From positions 32,596 through 96,595 of the forward strand of contig JAQBXT010000002.1 of the NCBI GenBank assembly GCA_027624175.1: a stretch of DNA of 64,000 nucleotides, given 5' to 3'. This document shows, one piece after another, positions 61,751-64,000 of the stretch. Made by a program: the position numbers and the translations under genes. The notes below the pieces were generated by a model. The model was given only the letters and a program-made list of their open reading frames with translations, did not search any database and was not told the DNA's origin. Position 1 is the first letter of the stretch. The number at the start of each line of letters is the position of its first letter. This DNA comes from Pseudomonadota bacterium (GTDB taxonomy: Bacteria > Pseudomonadota > Gammaproteobacteria > Burkholderiales > SG8-39).

Positions 61751-64000
61751 TGAAGCGCGTCGCGCTCGCCCTCGTCCTGCTGCCGCTGCTCGCCGTGGCC
61801 GCCGCGCTCGCCTGGCTGATCGCCACCGAACCGGGCCTGCACTGGGCAGTGGCGCGCGCCGAAACTGCGAGCGGTGGCAGCTTGAAGATCGACGGCGTGC
61901 GCGGCACGCTGGCTTCGGTCGTGAGCATCGAGCAGCTGTCCTTTGCCGAAGGCGGCGTGAAGCTCGAAGCCCGGCAGTTGCAGGGCGAAGGCGATGTGCT
62001 CTCGCTAATGCGCGGGCAGATCGGCATCGAGCCATTGCGCATCGAATCGCTGCAGGTGGCGCTGGCGGACAGCGGCAAGACGCCGTCGCCCCCGCCTGGA
62101 ACAGCGTTGCCGGTGGGCGTACGGCTCGCGCAGGTCGCGATCGCGCGCTTCGAGCTTCGCACCGGGGCGCAGCGCGAGGTATTGACCGACGTACGCTTCG
62201 CGCACGCCGCCCTCGGCCCGCGCGCGCTGTCGGCGGCGGGGTCGTTCACACGACCGGACGCGCGCTTTCCCGCCCAGGTGCGCCTCGAGCTGCACGGCAC
62301 GCTCGAACTCATGCGGGTTACGCTTGCCGCGACCGTCGCCGGTATTCCCGCCGAGGGGCAGATCGAGATCGCGCCGTTCGCCGCCCGGCCGCTGCGCTCG
62401 CTCGAGGCGCGCGCCGGCCCGGTGAATCTTTCCCGTTTCGACGGCGCGGCGCCGAACACCGAGCTCAACGCGGTGCTCAAGGCAAAGGGGGCCGACGCCG
62501 GCTATGAGGGCACGCTCTCCCTGGTCAACGCGACGCCCGGCCCGCTTGATGCCGGCAAGTTGCCGGTCGCTGCGCTGACGACACGCTTCGCGTCGCCGGA
62601 TCTGGCGAGCGCCCGCCTCGAGCAGTTGCACATCGAGGTTCCGGGCGGCGGGTTGCTCGAAGGCAGGGGCGAGGTCGATGCGAGCCGCGCGCATGTGGTG
62701 CTCGGCGTGCGCGGGCTCGACCTGCGCTCGCTGCGCGCCAGCCTGCTGAGCACGGCGCTGAAGGGTGAGCTCGACCTGGTGATCGCCGGTGACGAGCAAT
62801 CGGTGCGCGGCACGCTCGCGCAGGAGGGCATGCGTCTCGAGGCGCATGTCGTGCGTAACGGCGCAGTGCTCGAGGTGCGTGCGCTGCGCGCGACAGCGGC
62901 AGGCGGCGAAATCAGCGGCACGGGCAAGGTCACGCTCGGCGAGCTGCTCGCCGCGCAAGCGCAGCTGCGGTTCGAGAAGTTCAATCCCGCCGCCTTTGGC
63001 GCCTATCCCGCCGGCTCGATCAACGGGCGCGCCGAGGTCGATGGGCGCGCCGGCAAGGCGCCGCTCGTCGATGTAAGCTGGACGCTCGATCACAGCACGC
63101 TGCGCGGCAGGCTGCTGGAGAGCCGCGGCCGCGCGCAGATCGCGCTCGAGCGCATTGCCGACGTCCGGGCCGAAGCGAAATTCGGCGCGAGCCGCATCAC
63201 GGTGCGCGGCGGCTTTGGCCGCGACGGCGACCGACTCGCCTGGACACTCGCCATCCCGCGGCTGCAGGAGATCGATCCCGGCCTCGCGGGCGCCCTGCAG
63301 GCTGAAGGCGTCCTTGCTGGTGCGTGGGACGCGCACGAGCTGCAGTTCTCGACGCGCTCGCCGACGGCGCGGATCGATGCCCGGCTCGCGGGCGGCATGC
63401 AAGCCGATGGTGCCTGGCGGGGCACGCTGCTGGAGCTGACGAACGCCGGCGACTATCCCCTGCGCATGCTCGGTGCGACGGCGCTGATGTTCGCGCGCGA
63501 TCGCGCCGAACTTGGACCGTTCACCGCCGAGCTCGACGCGGGCCGCTTGCAGGTCCGCGAAGCGAGGTGGGCCGCGGGCCGCCTGCAAACAAGCGGGGAA
63601 TTCAGCGCGCTGCCGGCGCGCTGGCTGGTGCTCGCCGCCGGCGCCGCGGCGCCGGTGCGCACCAACCTGCTCCTCGACGGCTCGTGGGACCTCGCCACCA
63701 CGCCCCGGCTCCAGGGCACGCTGCAGCTGCGACGCCGCAGCGGCGACCTCGCGATCGTGCGCGACGAGGAACCGTACGCGCTCCGCCTGGGCGAAGCCAC
63801 GCTCGATGCCCGATTCGCCAATGGCGGCGTCGCCCTCAAGTTCGACGCCGCGTCGCGTTACGGCAAGCTCGCGCTCGAAGGCAGCGTGGCGGCATCGCCC
63901 GCGGCAAGCGGCGCGCTCGCCCTCGGCCCGCGCGCGCTGTCGGCGGCGGGGTCGTTCACACGACCGGACGCGCGCTTTCCCGCCCAGGTGCGCCTCGAGC
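61750..64000 (+). CDS. tamB: Translocation/assembly module TamB, truncated by window end
   Basis: ATG overlapping the tamA stop; MKRVALALVLLPLLAVAAALAWLIATEPGLHWAVARAETASGGSLKIDGVRGTL; open to 64000. Confidence 0.9.
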   Translation, partial: MKRVALALVLLPLLAVAAALAWLIATEPGLHWAVARAETASGGSLKIDGVRGTLASVVSIEQLSFAEGGVKLEARQLQGEGDVLSLMRGQIGIEPLRIESLQVALADSGKTPSPPPGTALPVGVRLAQVAIARFELRTGAQREVLTDVRFAHAALGPRALSAAGSFTRPDARFPAQVRLELHGTLELMRVTLAATVAGIPAEGQIEIAPFAARPLRSLEARAGPVNLSRFDGAAPNTELNAVLKAKGADAGYEGTLSLVNATPGPLDAGKLPVAALTTRFASPDLASARLEQLHIEVPGGGLLEGRGEVDASRAHVVLGVRGLDLRSLRASLLSTALKGELDLVIAGDEQSVRGTLAQEGMRLEAHVVRNGAVLEVRALRATAAGGEISGTGKVTLGELLAAQAQLRFEKFNPAAFGAYPAGSINGRAEVDGRAGKAPLVDVSWTLDHSTLRGRLLESRGRAQIALERIADVRAEAKFGASRITVRGGFGRDGDRLAWTLAIPRLQEIDPGLAGALQAEGVLAGAWDAHELQFSTRSPTARIDARLAGGMQADGAWRGTLLELTNAGDYPLRMLGATALMFARDRAELGPFTAELDAGRLQVREARWAAGRLQTSGEFSALPARWLVLAAGAAAPVRTNLLLDGSWDLATTPRLQGTLQLRRRSGDLAIVRDEEPYALRLGEATLDARFANGGVALKFDAASRYGKLALEGSVAASPAASGALALGPRALSAAGSFTRPDARFPAQVRLE
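62208..62290 (+). repeat. Copy 1 of exact 83-bp in-frame direct repeat in tamB
   Basis: Identical by eye to 63918-64000, offset 1710 bp. Confidence 0.95.
63918..64000 (+). repeat. Copy 2 of exact 83-bp in-frame direct repeat in tamB, runs into window end
   Basis: CGCCCTCGGCCCGCGCGCGCTGTCGGCGGCGGGGTCGTTCACACGACCGGACGCGC... identical to 62208-62290. Confidence 0.95.

Overview
High-GC proteobacterial chromosome segment, betaproteobacterium-like by gene content and order (no taxonomic search was possible). From left to right: (1) RND efflux adaptor (partial) and pump; (2) pcm, rhodanese, tolC and waaA; (3) a patchy LPS/O-antigen locus at about 7.3-23.6 kb with GDP-fucose and dTDP-rhamnose pathways, msbA, an O-antigen ligase and two glycosyltransferases, interrupted by gene relics, a YafQ-like toxin-antitoxin pair, a chimeric SDR gene and a run of toxin-less antitoxins; (4) a btuB-like TonB receptor with a cobalamin riboswitch, and a divergent btuF-like gene; (5) zapB-like/zapA/6S RNA/EVE/hemE, then priA across a DnaA-box-bearing intergenic region; (6) a solitary GSU2403-type nucleotidyltransferase preceded by a 63-bp, four-half-site palindrome; (7) argS, SPOR, dsbA, phaC; (8) a LiuR-type leucine/isovalerate catabolic operon with a perfect 20-bp palindrome; (9) a UPF0173 hydrolase interrupted by one in-frame UGA; (10) a branched-chain-type ABC transporter with two acyl-CoA ligases; (11) tamA and a partial tamB. 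TamB carries an exact, in-frame 83-bp repeat running into the window end. No tRNA, rRNA, CRISPR array or transposase was recognised. The most unusual signals are the nested palindrome at 31504-31566, the chimeric SDR gene at 8429-9442, the antitoxin cluster inside the rfb operon (16.5-17.6 kb), the direct repeats around the secreted-protein gene at 51 kb, and the TamB repeat.
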